Positions 1-11,572 are shown, counted from the first letter of the stretch. The stretch: DNA of 64,000 bases from Dromiciops gliroides (GCF_019393635.1 NC_057867.1:56432492-56496491); one strand, 5' to 3'. The notes: a model not told the origin generated them from the sequence alone. Made by a program: numbers and translations.

Positions 1-74
1 ATAAGCAAACAGACTACTAGGAAAATAATTTCAATCTATGCATCAGAATCTGTTGCACAGGATGGAAGGAGCAA

Positions 75-180
75 TGGGATGTAGTGGAAAGAGTGCAGAT
101 GTTGGAGTCAGAAAACTCAGGTTCTCATCCTAACTCTGCCATTTGCTGCCTAAATGACATTAGTTAAGTCTCTTAGTAAA
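75..180 (+). mobile_element. MIR/THER1 SINE, partial
   Basis: The head GTAGTGGAAAGAGTGCAG is followed by GTTGGAGTCAGAAAACTCAGG and the core around CTCTGCCATTTGCTGCC, which is the old therian tRNA-derived SINE. It is diverged and has no visible target-site duplication. The family is assigned from memory of the consensus. Confidence 0.6.
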
Positions 181-184
181 GGAA

Positions 185-430
185 AGATCCTAGACTTAGA
201 GCCGGAAGGGACATTAGAAGATATCCTATCCAGATGAGAAAACTGATACTCAGACTTACCTTGTAAGGTATTATCTCCATTTTACTGATGAGGAAACCAA
301 GGCAAACAGAGGTAAAGTGAGCTGCCCAGGGTCACACAGCTAGTAAGTATCTAACGCAGAATTCAAATTTGGGTCCAGCATGATATCCACATTCAGATTG
401 ATACAAGTCATTTTCTACAGCAGAGCACCT
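185..430 (-). mobile_element. MIR/THER1 SINE, antisense
   Basis: The antisense core is clear: GATGAGGAAACCAAGGCAAA, then GCCCAGGGTCACACAGCTAG. The antisense L2-like tail (GCCGGAAGGGACATTAGAAG) lies to its left. This is a common old repeat with no gene-related meaning. Confidence 0.7.
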
Positions 431-479
431 CTCATTCTTGATGCTATGTCTTCCTTCATTCAGTCAAGGTCAAAGGAAT

Positions 480-615
480 GATCATAGCTGAAGGGACCTC
501 AGAGACCATCTAGTACAACCTACTCATTTTACATATGAAACTAAGACCCAGGGAGAAGGGACTTGCTTAGGATAGTAATTGTCAAAGGAGGCATTTGAAC
601 CTGTCTTAATTTTTT
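480..615 (-). mobile_element. MIR/THER1 SINE, antisense, partial
   Basis: The antisense THER1 tail and core are visible: GCTGAAGGGACCTCAGAGAC, then CATTTTACATATGAAAC, then CATTTGAACCTG. It is diverged and its 5' part is missing. Confidence 0.55.
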
Positions 616-829
616 TGATAGAATGTCACACTGTAGAATCCTATTGAGCTTGTGTCCCATGAAAACTCAAAGATCTTTTTCAAAATAAATGCTGAGTCAC
701 ATCTATCCCAACCCAAGCATGCTTTCATTATAAAATCCTAGGTAATACCAAGATGGAAGTCTGTGGATGGACAGCTCCATTAACTAGCATCAAGAGGAGC
801 CCAAGATCTAATAGAATGGCAGAAACATT

Positions 830-1372
830 GGATTAGATAAAAGCAGAAGACCTATAGTCTTGGGTCTGCCATTAATCAGATATGTGATCCTGGGCCGTTC
901 ACCTTACCTCTCTCCTCAGATTTCTCAGTCATAAAATGAAGCAATTGGATTAGCTGATCTCTAAAGTCATTCTTAGCTATGAAATTGGGTGATTTTATGT
1001 CCTAGAACAAGATGTTATTGAGGCAAGAAGTCTACAAAAGGATGGCATCTCCAGGTCAAGAAAGAATCATTGAAGTATGGATGTGACAAGCTATTTATTG
1101 AGGAAAGCATCTACAAAATAACCCATCCTAGAGAGGTCAAATGTAATTGTTAAAGAGCTGGTCTTGGAGTCAAAACAACATGGAGTTAGTTCCTGCCTAT
1201 GATACTTAACCAATATGAGCAAGGTATTTCACTTCTCTGGGACTCAGTTTGCTGATGTCTAAGATAGACATAGTCATTCTTATAGTACCTACCTCCAAGG
1301 ATTGTTGTGAAGCTCAAATGAGTTAATACATGGAAAGCGCTGTGTAAATGTCAGCTATTATTATCCTGCAGG
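830..1372 (+). mobile_element. Two MIR/THER1 SINE copies in a row
   Basis: The first copy (about 830-1000) has the pattern TGTGATCCTGGGCCGTTCAC, then CAGTCATAAAATGAAGC and the THER1 tail. The second (about 1150-1372) has the longer MIR tail, with GTTGTGAAGCTCAAATGAG and ACATGGAAAGCGCTGTG. Both are old and on the plus strand. Confidence 0.65.
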
Positions 1373-1649
1373 GTTATTTGGATTGGGGCCATGGAAGAGA
1401 TTAAGGTGCCTCCCTAGGTATCATCAGGAAGCAGCCAACCTCAAATGTAATCAGTGAGAAATTAGCTGTAACCTTGGGAAGTGGAACAAGTTATGAAAGG
1501 CTTTTTTTCCTTTGTAAGGACAAATGAAAACAGAAGAGAGATGGTCAAAGTGGAATATAGAGTAGAGGGGGAAAAGGAGAATTTGAGAATAAGTATTGGT
1601 CTGTGTTTATCAGGCACTGGCAATCAATCAGTTAATGAATCAATTATGT

Positions 1650-1775
1650 ATCGAGTGAGTGCCCATTATGTACTCATCCCTATCCAATGTGCTGAGGGGC
1701 TACAAAAGAAATGCAGTCCAAAGGCTCTGCCCTTCAGGACCTTACAGCCTAGTAAGGAGACAAGAAACACACAAG
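1650..1775 (-). mobile_element. L2-clade LINE 3' end fragment
   Basis: A diverged antisense match to the L2 3' end: GTGCCCATTATGTACTCATC, then a counterpart of the CCTTCAGGACCTTACAGCC segment. It is short and weak. The 62- and 99-residue open frames over it are incidental. Confidence 0.35.
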
Positions 1776-2100
1776 AATGAAGAATGGTATACAATCATAT
1801 ATCATTTGCTTTCAGCACAGGATTTCAGAAGAAAGCATGATCAGTGAGGACTGAAATGGTCAGAGAAGTTTTCATTGAGCTATGAAGGATGAATGTGATT
1901 TGAGCAAGTGGAGGGGCAACTATCAATATGACTAATATTGTCAATATGTCCGTTTTAAAATATTATTCTTTCCCGCCAGTAATGCAAGTCACAACCTTAA
2001 TCTATCTGTCTATTCATTGAGACTGGCTAGAAAATTCTTCACCCTGGAGCCAAGTGTGTGATGATGAACTTCTCTATGCTTAGTGATGGTGCCTCTTCAT

Positions 2101-2160
2101 ACACTGACTAATTGAACCCTTTCCACAATCATATATGGTAGGTTCTATAGTTCTTGCTAT
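2101..2160 (+). repeat. 60-bp local duplicate, copy 1
   Basis: This 60-bp stretch recurs at 3259-3318 with only two adjacent differences, starting ACACTGACTAATTGAACC and ending CTATAGTTCTTGCTAT. Flanking sequence on either side does not match. I do not recognise it as a known repeat end. Confidence 0.8.
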
Positions 2161-2204
2161 TCCCAAATGACAGATGAGAAAACTGAGGGTAATGGAAGGA
2201 AAGT

Positions 2205-2345
2205 CAAGTCAATAAGCATTTAAGAGCTTACTATATGCCAGGTACTGTTAAGTGCTAGGGAGGAAGATACAAGAAAAAAAAGGAAAGACTGTCCTTGCCC
2301 TCAAGGAGATTACATTCTAATGGAGGAAGACAACATATAAAATGG
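2205..2345 (-). mobile_element. L2-clade LINE 3' end fragment
   Basis: Antisense L2 3' end: CAATAAGCATTTAAGAGC, CTATATGCCAGGTACTG, AAGTGCTAGGGAGGAAGA and CCTCAAGGAGATTACATTC appear in the expected order. Confidence 0.65.
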
Positions 2346-2704
2346 AGTTAAAAGGAAGAGAAAGTAGGTAGAAAAATCCAGATAATGAAAAATGGCTGGT
2401 CTCAGCTATTCTTCAAGAAGCTTCCATGGAGAAGGGGCTTGACTTCACATAGACACTGTTATGAGGTGGGATTCAAACCAATCCCTACTGGTTCCAAGTA
2501 CTTTGCTCTATCTACTGAACACATTCTTGTTAGTGCTTGCCAGAGTATAGGCACTGCTGGAATAACCTCTGAGAACCCAGGTTCACTTCCATGGCCTGAT
2601 GAATCATCAGAGGAGCTCAGAATCCTATGATAATAATGTTTAATGCTTTCAGATTTACAAAGTGACAAGTTAATGACTTTCTCAAGAAAGCATAAATGAA
2701 GGCA

Positions 2705-2880
2705 TGGAAACAACAAGAAGGCTTTGCTTGGAGTTTAGGCTCTGCCATGAGGAGCGTCACCTATCTTATTTCAATCAAGTCATTTGCTTTCTCCCTAGTC
2801 TTCAGCTTCTCCATCTGTAAAATGAAGGATTGGAGTAAATTATCTTCAAGGTCCTTTCCATCTCAGAAATTCTCTGACAT
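2705..2880 (+). mobile_element. THER1/MIR SINE
   Basis: Plus-strand core and tail: CTTCTCCATCTGTAAAATG, GATTGGAGTAAATTATC and GGTCCTTTCCATCTCAGAAA. The 5' head is degraded. Confidence 0.6.
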
Positions 2881-3258
2881 ATTTATGGTACAATGAGGAG
2901 ACTAGAGTGCATGAAGACCTATAGGAAATGTGGCTTGATAGGCAGGTGGAGTCCAACAAGGAAGTGACAATAGTGAAAACAATGTTCAAGAAAAATGAGT
3001 CTGGCAATGGTAAGTAGAGTGAATGAGGAAAATTGGGGAAACAACAGAGTCTAAAGTGGGGAAATCTCTGAGGCTAGTTTACCATAAAGAAGTCATCAGT
3101 CATTAATCTGTTATGTCTGTATAACACCAAACGTTCAGTTGTTTGGGACAATTCTAACACTTACTACTTCTCATATAGACATTGGCATCATATACCTTAA
3201 GGTCCATAGTGCCGTGGATATTTCAATAGGTGTTTGTGGCTAGACAGGATATTTATGC

Positions 3259-3318
3259 ACACTGACTAATTGAACCCTTTCCACAATCATATATGGTATT
3301 TTCTATAGTTCTTGCTAT
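3259..3318 (+). repeat. 60-bp local duplicate, copy 2
   Basis: This is the partner of 2101-2160, 1,158 bp downstream in the same orientation. The only visible change is GG to TT near the middle. Confidence 0.8.
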
Positions 3319-3394
3319 ACCGCCTTTCCAGTGCTTTAACCCCAAACCTCACTCCCAGGAGCTTACAGCACCACAGAAAGGGAAACGTCAAAGG

Positions 3395-3800
3395 GCCTGG
3401 ACAGGAGGTTAAAACACTTGGCTTTGAATTCCCTTTCGACCATTTATGGCTCTGTGAACTGGGACAAGTTGTCCCAACTTTCCAGGCTATACGTTCTTAT
3501 ATAAAATTAAAAAGTTCAACTAGATAATCTCTGAGGTCCCTTTTGGATTGGACAGTCTGCTATTCAAAGGACTTTGGGCAAAAGGGGCTTTTGCCTTGGA
3601 ATTAGAAGATGTGAGTTCTAATTTTACTTCACAACTAACTATGACTTTGAGCAAACCTCAGTTTCATCTGCAAAATAAAAATAAGTTGCCTCTACCTACC
3701 TCACAGAATTTTTATGAGGATTAACTGAGATAATGGATATAAACTTTAGATCTTGAAAAGACTATGAAGATTAAAGTTGATATGACTGCTGCTGCTGCTG
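3395..3800 (+). mobile_element. Two MIR/THER1 SINE copies
   Basis: The copy at about 3395-3560 ends with the THER1 tail CTCTGAGGTCCCTTTTGG. The copy at about 3580-3800 has the MIR long tail (CTACCTCACAGAATTTTTATG) and ends in a short GCT triplet repeat at 3788-3799. Confidence 0.6.
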
Positions 3801-3980
3801 ATCTTTTATGCTCGCTTTCTTAAGCTTGTCTTATAGGGAAGGAGTGTGGAGAATGGGACACCATAGTTTATAAAGCATTATTCCTTTCTACCAGTACTTT
3901 AATGCTCCAGTGGAGTCATGAGCTCAACAATATGTTCACTCCCTGCATGGATGCAGATATCTTCCCATTCTTGCTTTTTC

Positions 3981-4305
3981 TAGATCTTCTATTGTTGTTT
4001 GTCCTTAGTTCTCAAAGAGGACCATGACATCAGGAGGTGATGTCATGACTTTTAGTGAATTGAATTTGAGGGAGTGCTGTGCAAAGTCACAAATGTACAG
4101 TTTCCCTCTCTCCTCCAGTGGCAATATACACATCAGGATGACTGGAGATGGCCACATATGTTTTAAGGCAATAGGGGTTAAGTGACTTGGCCGGGGTCAC
4201 ACAGTGACCCACAAGTGTCTGGGGCTGTATCTGAACTCAAGTCCTCCTGATTCCAGGCCCAGTGCTTTATCCACTGTGCCGCCTAGCTGCCCCTAGATCT
4301 TCTAT
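3981..4305 (+). mobile_element. Marsupial composite SINE with exact target-site duplication
   Basis: The element is 3993-4293. It starts TGTTGTTTGTCCTTAGTTCT, passes through AAAGAGGACCATGACATC, and its right part is the antisense common marsupial SINE core (GGTTAAGTGACTTGGCC to CCACTGTGCCGCCTAGCTGC). The 12-bp duplication TAGATCTTCTAT lies at 3981-3992 and 4294-4305, so this is an intact retroposed insertion. The same family recurs at 52815-53134 and, truncated, at 29725-29890. Confidence 0.85.
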
Positions 4306-4699
4306 AGAACCTCCACGGTGAACCACCAAATGTGCCGGAGGCCTATGTGTGGATGGACCCATTGGTTATCCTTTACCTTTATCCTGTGATAGATTCATCT
4401 CTTTATCTGTTTCAGACAAAATATAGAGAAAAAAGTAGATAAAACTTTGCTTGTCTTCTGTTTTGAGGAATATTTGGGCACATAAGAATCCAAGGTGGAA
4501 ACTTGATGTTCTTTTGTAACCTGTCAGTATTCACAGAAATTCCAGTTCCATAAAGAAAACAATTCTCTGGCATAACATGTCATTTGTGAATTCTCCATCC
4601 TGTGCCTATAATTCATACAAAATGGCAGCCTTCAATACAGAAAATGATGTGGCATGATCAATGCTGCTTATCTGGCTAATATCTTGTTGATCATTAGCT

Positions 4700-4890
4700 A
4701 CAGAGAAGGGTGTTATGAACTTGGAGTTAGGAAGCCCTGCTTCAAATTCCACCTCTGACACTTCCTAGCTGGGGGACCCTGAGTCACTTTGCCTACTCAG
4801 TGGAAAAATGGGATAATAGCACCTGTTTCTTCAGACCGTTTTGGGACTCTAATGAAGTAATTATTTCAAAATGCCTTGCAAACTTTAAAT
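4700..4890 (+). mobile_element. MIR SINE
   Basis: The MIR core CCACCTCTGACACTTCC, then GGGGGACCCTGAGTCACTT, and a tail with TGCCTTGCAAACTTTAAA are recognisable. It is diverged. Confidence 0.55.
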
Positions 4891-4899
4891 TATAATAAA

Positions 4900-5975
4900 A
4901 TCACAAGCCTGATTAAGAGGCATTATAGAGTAGTGGTGGGAAACTTCAATTATCCAACTAACTGTGTGACTTGACTCAATGTAATTTTAATGTTCAAAAA
5001 GTAGAGGAAGCATCATAATCCTCTTTTAGTTCGGATTCTCTCTACCAAGAAGGAAGTGATTGCTGGGATGGAAGAGATAAGAACCTTGGAGGAAGTTTCT
5101 ACACTCTTCTAGAGTTTTTGAAAAGGAAAGCTGGGCATAGTCTGACATGCATTTTAGATTTGGTGAGACCTGATTTCATAGGGGTTAGAAGGTGGTTAGA
5201 TAGGATCCCATGCACTAAACTTCTAGTGGGGAAGTAGGTCCAAGAAAGATAGGTGATAATCAAGAATGAAATTATGACAATGCAAAGAAAAATAAATAGG
5301 AGCAAAGATGGGATGTTTCCTAAGAAACCAATGTGGCTACATAAGAACTCACCAAACAAGTTGGGGTTTTAAAAGAAATGTACAGAAAGTGGAATTGAAG
5401 CCAGTTAACAGGCTAAATTCAGAATTTGGCATTGTCCTATAAAAATAGCATCAGGAGTACTAAAGTTCAAAATGAACTGAGGCTGGTCAGAGAAGCTAAG
5501 GACTACACTGTTTTTTCTATATCAGAGTGAAAAAATAATGTTAAAGAATGTGAGTGAGAGCTCTGTTGAGGAAGAGAAGCTGATAATTACAAATAGAACA
5601 TAGAGCTGCCCAATTCTTATTTTCTGTTTTCTCTGCCAAGGAGAAAACCTTTGCGCTGACATTAAAAGAGCAAAAATGACTAATGGAAACTTGACACCCA
5701 AAATAAGGGAAAGGGAGAACATTCCAACTGCTCTTGCCGAATTCAGATTACCCGGTCAGTTGTATTACATCCTCGGTAGCAAAAGAAACGATTGATATGA
5801 TTACTGAACAACCATCAGCCATATGCGGATGATTTGGGAAAATGGGAGAGGTGCCACAAAGATGAGAGAAAAATGAAGGTTCCAAGTTTCAAAGAAGAGT
5901 GAGAGACCAAAGTTTGCAAAGTATAAGCCACTGAGCTAGACTTTGATTCCTGGGGGGAATTCCATAATATATCAG
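4900..5975. other. No feature recognised
   Basis: Single-copy-looking AT-rich sequence. The minus-strand open frames of 86 and 66 residues here are hydrophobic but match nothing I know, lack splice or promoter context, and are of a length expected by chance. Confidence 0.5.
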
Positions 5976-6144
5976 AAAAGATATGGTTGGGGCAGCTAGG
6001 TGGTACAGTGGAAAAAACACCGGCCCTGGATTCAGGAAGACCTGAGTTCAATTCTGGCCTCAGATAGTTGACACTTACTAGCTGTGTGACCCTGGGCAAG
6101 TCACATAACCCTCATTACCCCACAAAAAAAAAAAAGATATGGTT
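5976..6144 (+). mobile_element. Young marsupial tRNA-derived SINE, full length
   Basis: The element is 5990-6134. It begins GGCAGCTAGGTGGTACAGTGG, has the box-B-like GAGTTCAATTCTGGCC and TGTGACCCTGGGCAAGTCA, and ends in a poly(A) tail. Flanking copies of AGATATGGTT form the target-site duplication. This tail and duplication are expected of L1-machinery retroposition. Confidence 0.9.
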
Positions 6145-7440
6145 AGTGAATCTTTAGGAAAGGAAGTGAAGATTACAATCAGCATTTGCCTTTGTCAAGA
6201 GGAGAGCCACACTATCCTCGATTCCTTTTTGGACAGTGTTACTAGACTAGTAACTTGTAAACTAGTAGATTAAAGGAATGCTAGGATACATTGCTTACTC
6301 AGATTTTAACAAAGTATTTAATAACATGCTATCCTTGTGGGTAGGATGGAGAGAAATGGATTAGATTATAATTCAGTTAAGTGGATTTGGAATTGATAAA
6401 AGAATTCAAAAAGGAGTTAATGCCTCAATGTCAGTGTGTCAAGAGATCTCCAGTGGAGTGCTCCAGGGATCTGCACTTGAACCATTGCAACATTAACAAA
6501 TAGTCGTGCTAATGTCCAAATGTCTAGTGAAATTTCCCAGGGATGAACAGGATCTGAAGTTCTCTCTCTAGTCAAGCTATTTAGCTGGAGAATTGAGAGC
6601 ATTCCATATTCAGTCCAGGTAAGTCATTTTCCTTCTTTGCACAAAGGAAATTGGAGATGTTTTCTTGGTCTAGCAGCTGGAGACAGAATTCTGGCTATTC
6701 ATCCACAGGTACAGTGGATCAATTTATTCCAACACTCCTAAGTCCAATATCCTCGGAGGCCAATCAGGTCTCTTAAGTGCCTCAGGCACAAAAGTTGAAA
6801 TTATTTTATCAAAAAGGTTTGTGGAAGTGAACAATTATGTAACAGATATACCTAATTAAGTCACACATGAAGAAAAAACAAGGACAATGACTGCATTTTG
6901 ACTCTTACAATTAATTATAAGTAGTATTCAATTATTTCTTTGGTATTATGAAAATATTAAGTAGAATTTCAATTAAGAAAGTTAAATCCCACTTGGTAGG
7001 CAATGAAGACTTGTTTAATTACTCTAGTGAGGACTATTTTGGTTAAATACTAAAAATCCAAAAATCTTTCTAAAATGTAGTATAGGAAAAGAGATTTTAA
7101 TATTCAAAAGCAGTGTTCAAATTTTTGAAAAGATCTCCCCAAGATTTTTCTGCTTTTTTGGCTCTTTGAAGGGATTAACATGGATTTGACTAGACAGAAT
7201 TTTGTTTTTGAATCAAGTACATGCTCCAAACATGTAATGCAACCTTATGGGGATGGTTTTGAAGATGTAATTGTTATTATGTAGTTGCCAAGGTGATTTC
7301 TAAAAAGGCAGCCAGCTTGTCCCAATTGGGAAAGAATATGGCAGAGCTAGGACACAGAAGCCTTAGTATGGTTACTTAAGGGGAGACTGGCCTACAAGAG
7401 AAACAAACCAGCAGGAAGGAGGAAAGTGTGGGGTAGAAAA
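6145..7440. other. No feature recognised
   Basis: AT-rich sequence without a clear repeat or gene. The short open frames carry no recognisable domain. Confidence 0.45.
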
Positions 7441-7449
7441 CCAAGAGAG

Positions 7450-7620
7450 CACTGGAATGAGAGTCAGAAGACTTGGTTCAAATTTTAACTTGGCCACTTT
7501 CTAGATATGGGGCCTTGGTCATCTCTTCATCTCTTTGGGCCTGTTTCCTCCTCTGTGAAAAGGACTAGATCACCTCCAAGTTCCCATCTAGCTCTGAATC
7601 CTATGATCTTACTCCGGTAG
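7450..7620 (+). mobile_element. THER1 SINE
   Basis: A complete THER1-type copy: GCACTGGAATGAGAGTCAG, TTTGGGCCTGTTTCCTCC and the tail AGCTCTGAATCCTATGATC. The minus-strand 81-residue frame at 7527-7772 partly runs through it and is not a gene. Confidence 0.7.
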
Positions 7621-7817
7621 GATTTGAGAGGTTCAGAGAAGGTGGTCCAAAGTAGAGATCCCTTAAGCATATACAGGAGATGGTAGATTTCCAGATGGCA
7701 AGTCTGGGGACCAGTAGCACAGGTGAGGTGAAATAACTCAGACACTGAAAAAGCAAGATACATACTCACCAAATATCAGAATTTCAAGGACTCTAAGAGC
7801 AGTGGTAGCCACATTTT

Positions 7818-8045
7818 AAAAAAATAAAAGTATTTTTTTATTTTCCAGTTACATGTAGAGATAGCTTTCAGCATTTGTTTACATAAGATTTCCAATTTCA
7901 AATTTTTCTCCCTCCCTCTCCTCTCTGACCCCTCCCCCAGACAGCAAGCAATCTGATATAGGTGTTATATACACACATACACATACATATACATAACAAC
8001 ATTAAACATATTTCTGCATCAGTCATGCCATAAGAGAAGGATCAG
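7818..8045 (-). mobile_element. L1 LINE, 3' end only
   Basis: Antisense marsupial L1 3' UTR: TTTTCCAGTTACATGTAGAG, then CAAATTTTTCTCCCTCCC and AGCAAGCAATCTGATATAGG, then a TACACA-rich stretch. It is strongly 5'-truncated. The same 3' end recurs at 33830, 34105 and 37134. Confidence 0.8.
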
Positions 8046-8289
8046 AGTTGTGTATTCCACCAGTGAAATTTCAGGATAGATTTTCTGAGAAACAATTTGG
8101 ACCAGCTAGTGTTTGAAGCAGGGGAGTCTCACCTAAATAGGTAGTGTCCACATTGAAAGCAGCAATGGGAGAGTAGAGACATACATGTGTGAACAAAATG
8201 GAGTGATTCTCCAAATGATGTAGCTCTGGATCCACATCCTCCAATATATGTATATTCTCTTATTTATAAAGTATAGACATGTATTATTG

Positions 8290-8690
8290 TATCAGTAGTC
8301 AGGCATGTTAAAGGATAAGATAAAGATGAAATGTTTGATCTTGGAGTCAATAGGGAGCCAGCTACTCAAGTGTTTTGAATAGAAGAATGACATGATCAGA
8401 CCTGCACTAGGCAGCTGTGTGGAGGGTACTTTGGAAAGTGGAGACAGGTGAAGCAGAGAAACCAGTTAGGAGGCCAGAGTCCAGGTGACAGATGACCAAA
8501 CTAGGGTGGTGACTGTATGAGCCAAGGGGAGATAAATATGAGAGATGTTATGGAGGTAGAAAAATGAAGATTTGACAATGGTTCTATGAGTGAAATACCG
8601 AGGATGACCTGAAGATTAGGAATCTGGGTGACGGGAAGAATTGTGCTGTCCAGAGACATAGGGCGGTTTGAAAGATGGATAGGTTCTAGG
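8290..8690 (-). mobile_element. L2-clade LINE, ORF2 3' region
   Basis: Antisense to the CR1/L2-clade reverse transcriptase 3' region. Diagnostic plus-strand words are TAGGGAGCCAGCTACTC, GAATGACATGATCAGACCTG and CAGTTAGGAGGCCAGAGTCC. It is heavily mutated. Confidence 0.65.
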
Positions 8691-8814
8691 CAATTACAGC
8701 ACAGTGAAAACTATTGCAACCCAGCTCATCCTATTCATTCTTAGCCACTCATTGTCCCAGTACCACAGGTTTCAGCTCTGCTCTTTTGTCTGAACTCTTG
8801 ATCCCACCCAGGCA

Positions 8815-9002
8815 GGGGAATGAAGAAGACCTGAATTATACCTCATACATTATTAGCTGGGTGACCCTGGACAAACCATTTAATTTCTGTCAATTCAGTT
8901 TCCTTGTGTGTAAAATGGAGTTAATAACATCTACCTCACAAGGATATTGTGAGGATTAAATGCTTAGCAGAGTGCCAGGAACAGGGTAAATCCTTACTAT
9001 GT
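8815..9002 (+). mobile_element. MIR SINE
   Basis: A long MIR copy: CTGGGTGACCCTGGACAAAC, TGTGTGTAAAATGGAG, ATTGTGAGGATTAAATGC and GCAGAGTGCCAGGAACAG. Confidence 0.7.
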
Positions 9003-9461
9003 TTGTTCCCTTCCCCAACTCAATTTTATGGGGGGTTACTGAGTTTCTGGACTCAGTGTCTTCTTAGAACCATCACTTTCTGAGCTATTGTCTAGCTAGG
9101 GCAGGGTTGTTAGAACCGGTGGAAGGTCTCTTTTTCTCCAAGTCCTCTTAAGTAATTACCCATCATTACTTTCCTCTTGCTTCTAACCTTAAGTCAATCC
9201 AGCTCTAGGAAAAGGAGGGTTACTGTGAATTGTTTCTATAAGGGCCCTGTGTGTTCTCTGGTATTATTCTATATTCTGGCAAGTTGCCCATTCTCTCAAC
9301 AACTTGATAATCTTGTAGATTTCCATCTATCTGCTATTTTAGAGGTACCTTGAACTTCAAGGTTCTCAGACCTCCTCTGTTTTTGTATCCTCAGTGTTTA
9401 GCATAGTAGTTCCTGATATGTAATGAGTGCTTAACAAAATACTAGTTGTTATCTTGCTATA

Positions 9462-9926
9462 TAGTTCTGTAATGATTGGAATGATGCCACCTACTGGAGA
9501 CTTACTATAGGAAAGCTCCACCATGAGGAGAATGCCTCAGAGGGTAAGGCCATGTGGCTTTTCCTTGGCATCAGGAAGTGATGTTTGCTCATGCGTGCTG
9601 TCTATCAAGGCTACCAGCCAATCAAATTGAGGAACCTCCTATTTTCTGGGAGGAGACAGGAAGGAGGAAAGAGGGCCTGCGTGGAGAGCTCTGTCTCTTT
9701 TGGGTTCCTGACTTGATGGTGGTGGTGGCAGCAGAGGACTTCACAGGAAATTTGAGGAAAGATAGGAATGCCATGCTGTTGGAATTCTGTTCTCAATCTT
9801 GCTCTTTCTATTTTTCAATAAACCCTTAAAAACCTAACCTCGTTTTATCAGTGATTTTAGTCAGTTTCCCCCAAAACTGGGGGAACAGATTAGAATCCAC
9901 ATTTAGAATCTTAAATTACACAGTTC
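9462..9926 (+). mobile_element. Solo LTR of an endogenous retrovirus (fossil)
   Basis: A 453-bp block (9468-9920) starts TGTAAT and ends ATTACA, the short inverted termini usual for LTRs. It contains a polyadenylation motif (TTCAATAAACCCTT near 9818) and a CCAAT-like motif. Near-identical 6-bp flanks (TAGTTC and CAGTTC) fit a target-site duplication. There is no internal viral region, so this is the remnant left by recombination between two LTRs. The superfamily is unsure; a 6-bp duplication would fit class II. The degraded flank match suggests an old insertion. The 91-residue frame inside is incidental. Confidence 0.65.
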
Positions 9927-10119
9927 ACTGTAATGTACCTGGATATTATATCTCTGTCAAATTGTTTCTGAAATGAAGTGCTAACTGGTTGGTAAGCCTT
10001 TAATCTTTCTCAAACCCATAATGTATTGTTGCCTCATCCCTGAGCTTATGAGGTAATGGGAGGGGTAGGAGATATACCAGAAGGGAGGGATGATTCCCAA
10101 TGGCACTTGTGTAGCTACT

Positions 10120-11030
10120 GTTGTCACACATTTATTAGACATATACTATGTGACAGGCACTGCACTAAGCCCTGAAGATACAAAGGCCAAAGACAGTCCC
10201 TGTCCTTGAGACACAAGAAAACTACGATGTACAAATAAGACATATATAGGATAGTTAAGAACCAACAGAGTCAAGACACTAGAATTAAAAGTAATTTGGA
10301 AAGGCTCCCTGGAGAAGAGATTTTAGCTCATATTTGAAAGAAGCCAGTAGCAGTAGTTGAGAATATCATGGGCATGAAGGAGAGCCAGTGAAGATGCTGA
10401 AAGCTGAGATATGGAGTGTTTTGCTAGAAGAACAGTAAGGAAGCCAGTGTCACTTGGGAGCGGGCAGGGAATAATATGTAAAGAGACTGGAAAGACTGAG
10501 GTGGGGGGGTAGATGAAAGGCTTTAAACTCCAAAGGATTTTGTATTTGATCCTGGAGGCAATGGAGCGCCACTACAGTTTATTGAGTGTGGGTTGGTACA
10601 TGGTTGGACCTTCCCATTAGGAAAAAAATCACATTGGTGGCCGAATGATGTACTAGAGTGGGGAGAGACTTGAGGCAGGTAGACCCACTACAAGGCTACT
10701 ATAATAGTCCAGGTGTGAGATGATGAAGGCATGCACCAGAGCAGTGGCACTGTCAGAAAAGGGGGCATATTGGAGATGTGTTGCAAAAATGAATCTACAG
10801 GCCTTGACAACAGATTGGATATGGGGGTGTGTATGAAAAATAGTGAGGGATTGAGGATTAAAGCTATGTTAAGTGCCTGGGAAACTGGGAGGTGGTGTGT
10901 GCCTGGGTCTGGGGAACATCACTGTCCTGAAGGGGCAACATTTAGCTTAGAAAAGGGGAGGTTGGAAGATTGCATAGCAGGCAGGCTCAGAGCAGAGGAT
11001 TGTTGGATTAGAGTGGAAACATTTATGTAG
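10120..11030 (-). mobile_element. L2-clade LINE, long 3' fragment
   Basis: Reading the plus strand gives the antisense of the LINE from its 3' end inward: GACAGGCACTGCACTAAGC, GATCCTGGAGGCAATGGAG, GACTTGAGGCAGGTAGACC and ATAATAGTCCAGGTGTGAG. The last words correspond to the conserved LDYCNSLL region of the CR1/L2 reverse transcriptase on the other strand. About 0.9 kb is retained. The 99-residue plus frame at 10731-11030 is an antisense shadow. Confidence 0.75.
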
Positions 11031-11401
11031 GAGATGAACTCCATCATCAACTATCCTGGGGAAATGAAATGCAACTCATCTTGCCACCCTTGGATCATGT
11101 ATCTTTTGAAGTCAGGTCACAGTCCCCTTGGGTCCTATTTTGGAGACCACTTCCTTAGAGACCATCTACAACCATCTTCTTTTCCAGGGGAGGACACTGA
11201 GGCCTAGAGAAGGGACCAGTGACAGCACAGGTGACACTAGAATCCAGGGTTCCGGAACAATCTAACCTGAGGAGGGAGGCTACTTGCACTACTGCACAGT
11301 CCAGGGAGGGGGAAGCTGGTGGGAGGGCAGGTGTGCCCATAATCAGAACAGCCCCTCGTATGTTTATAAGTCCAGGCTTGCTCATATTCCTCCAACCCTT
11401 C

Positions 11402-11572
11402 TATCTGGTGTCTTTTTTTTTTTTAGTGAGGCAATTGGGGTTAAGTGACTTGCCCAGGGTCACACAGCTAGCAAGTGTTAAGTGTCTGAGGCCGGATTTG
11501 AACTCAGGTACTCCTAAATCCAGGGCCGGTACTCTATCCACTGCACCACCTAGCTGCCCCGTATCTGGTGTC
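11402..11572 (-). mobile_element. Young marsupial SINE, antisense, with target-site duplication
   Basis: The element is 11413-11561: poly(T), then GTTAAGTGACTTGCCCAGGG, then CTGCACCACCTAGCTGCCCC at its 5' end. The 11-bp flanks TATCTGGTGTC at 11402-11412 and 11562-11572 are identical. Much of the 119-residue frame over this site is SINE antisense. Confidence 0.9.

Noticed and set aside
5990-6134. tRNA-like A/B boxes suggesting a tRNA gene
   Set aside because: They belong to the head of a tRNA-derived SINE with poly(A) tail and target-site duplication, as do all similar hits in the window.
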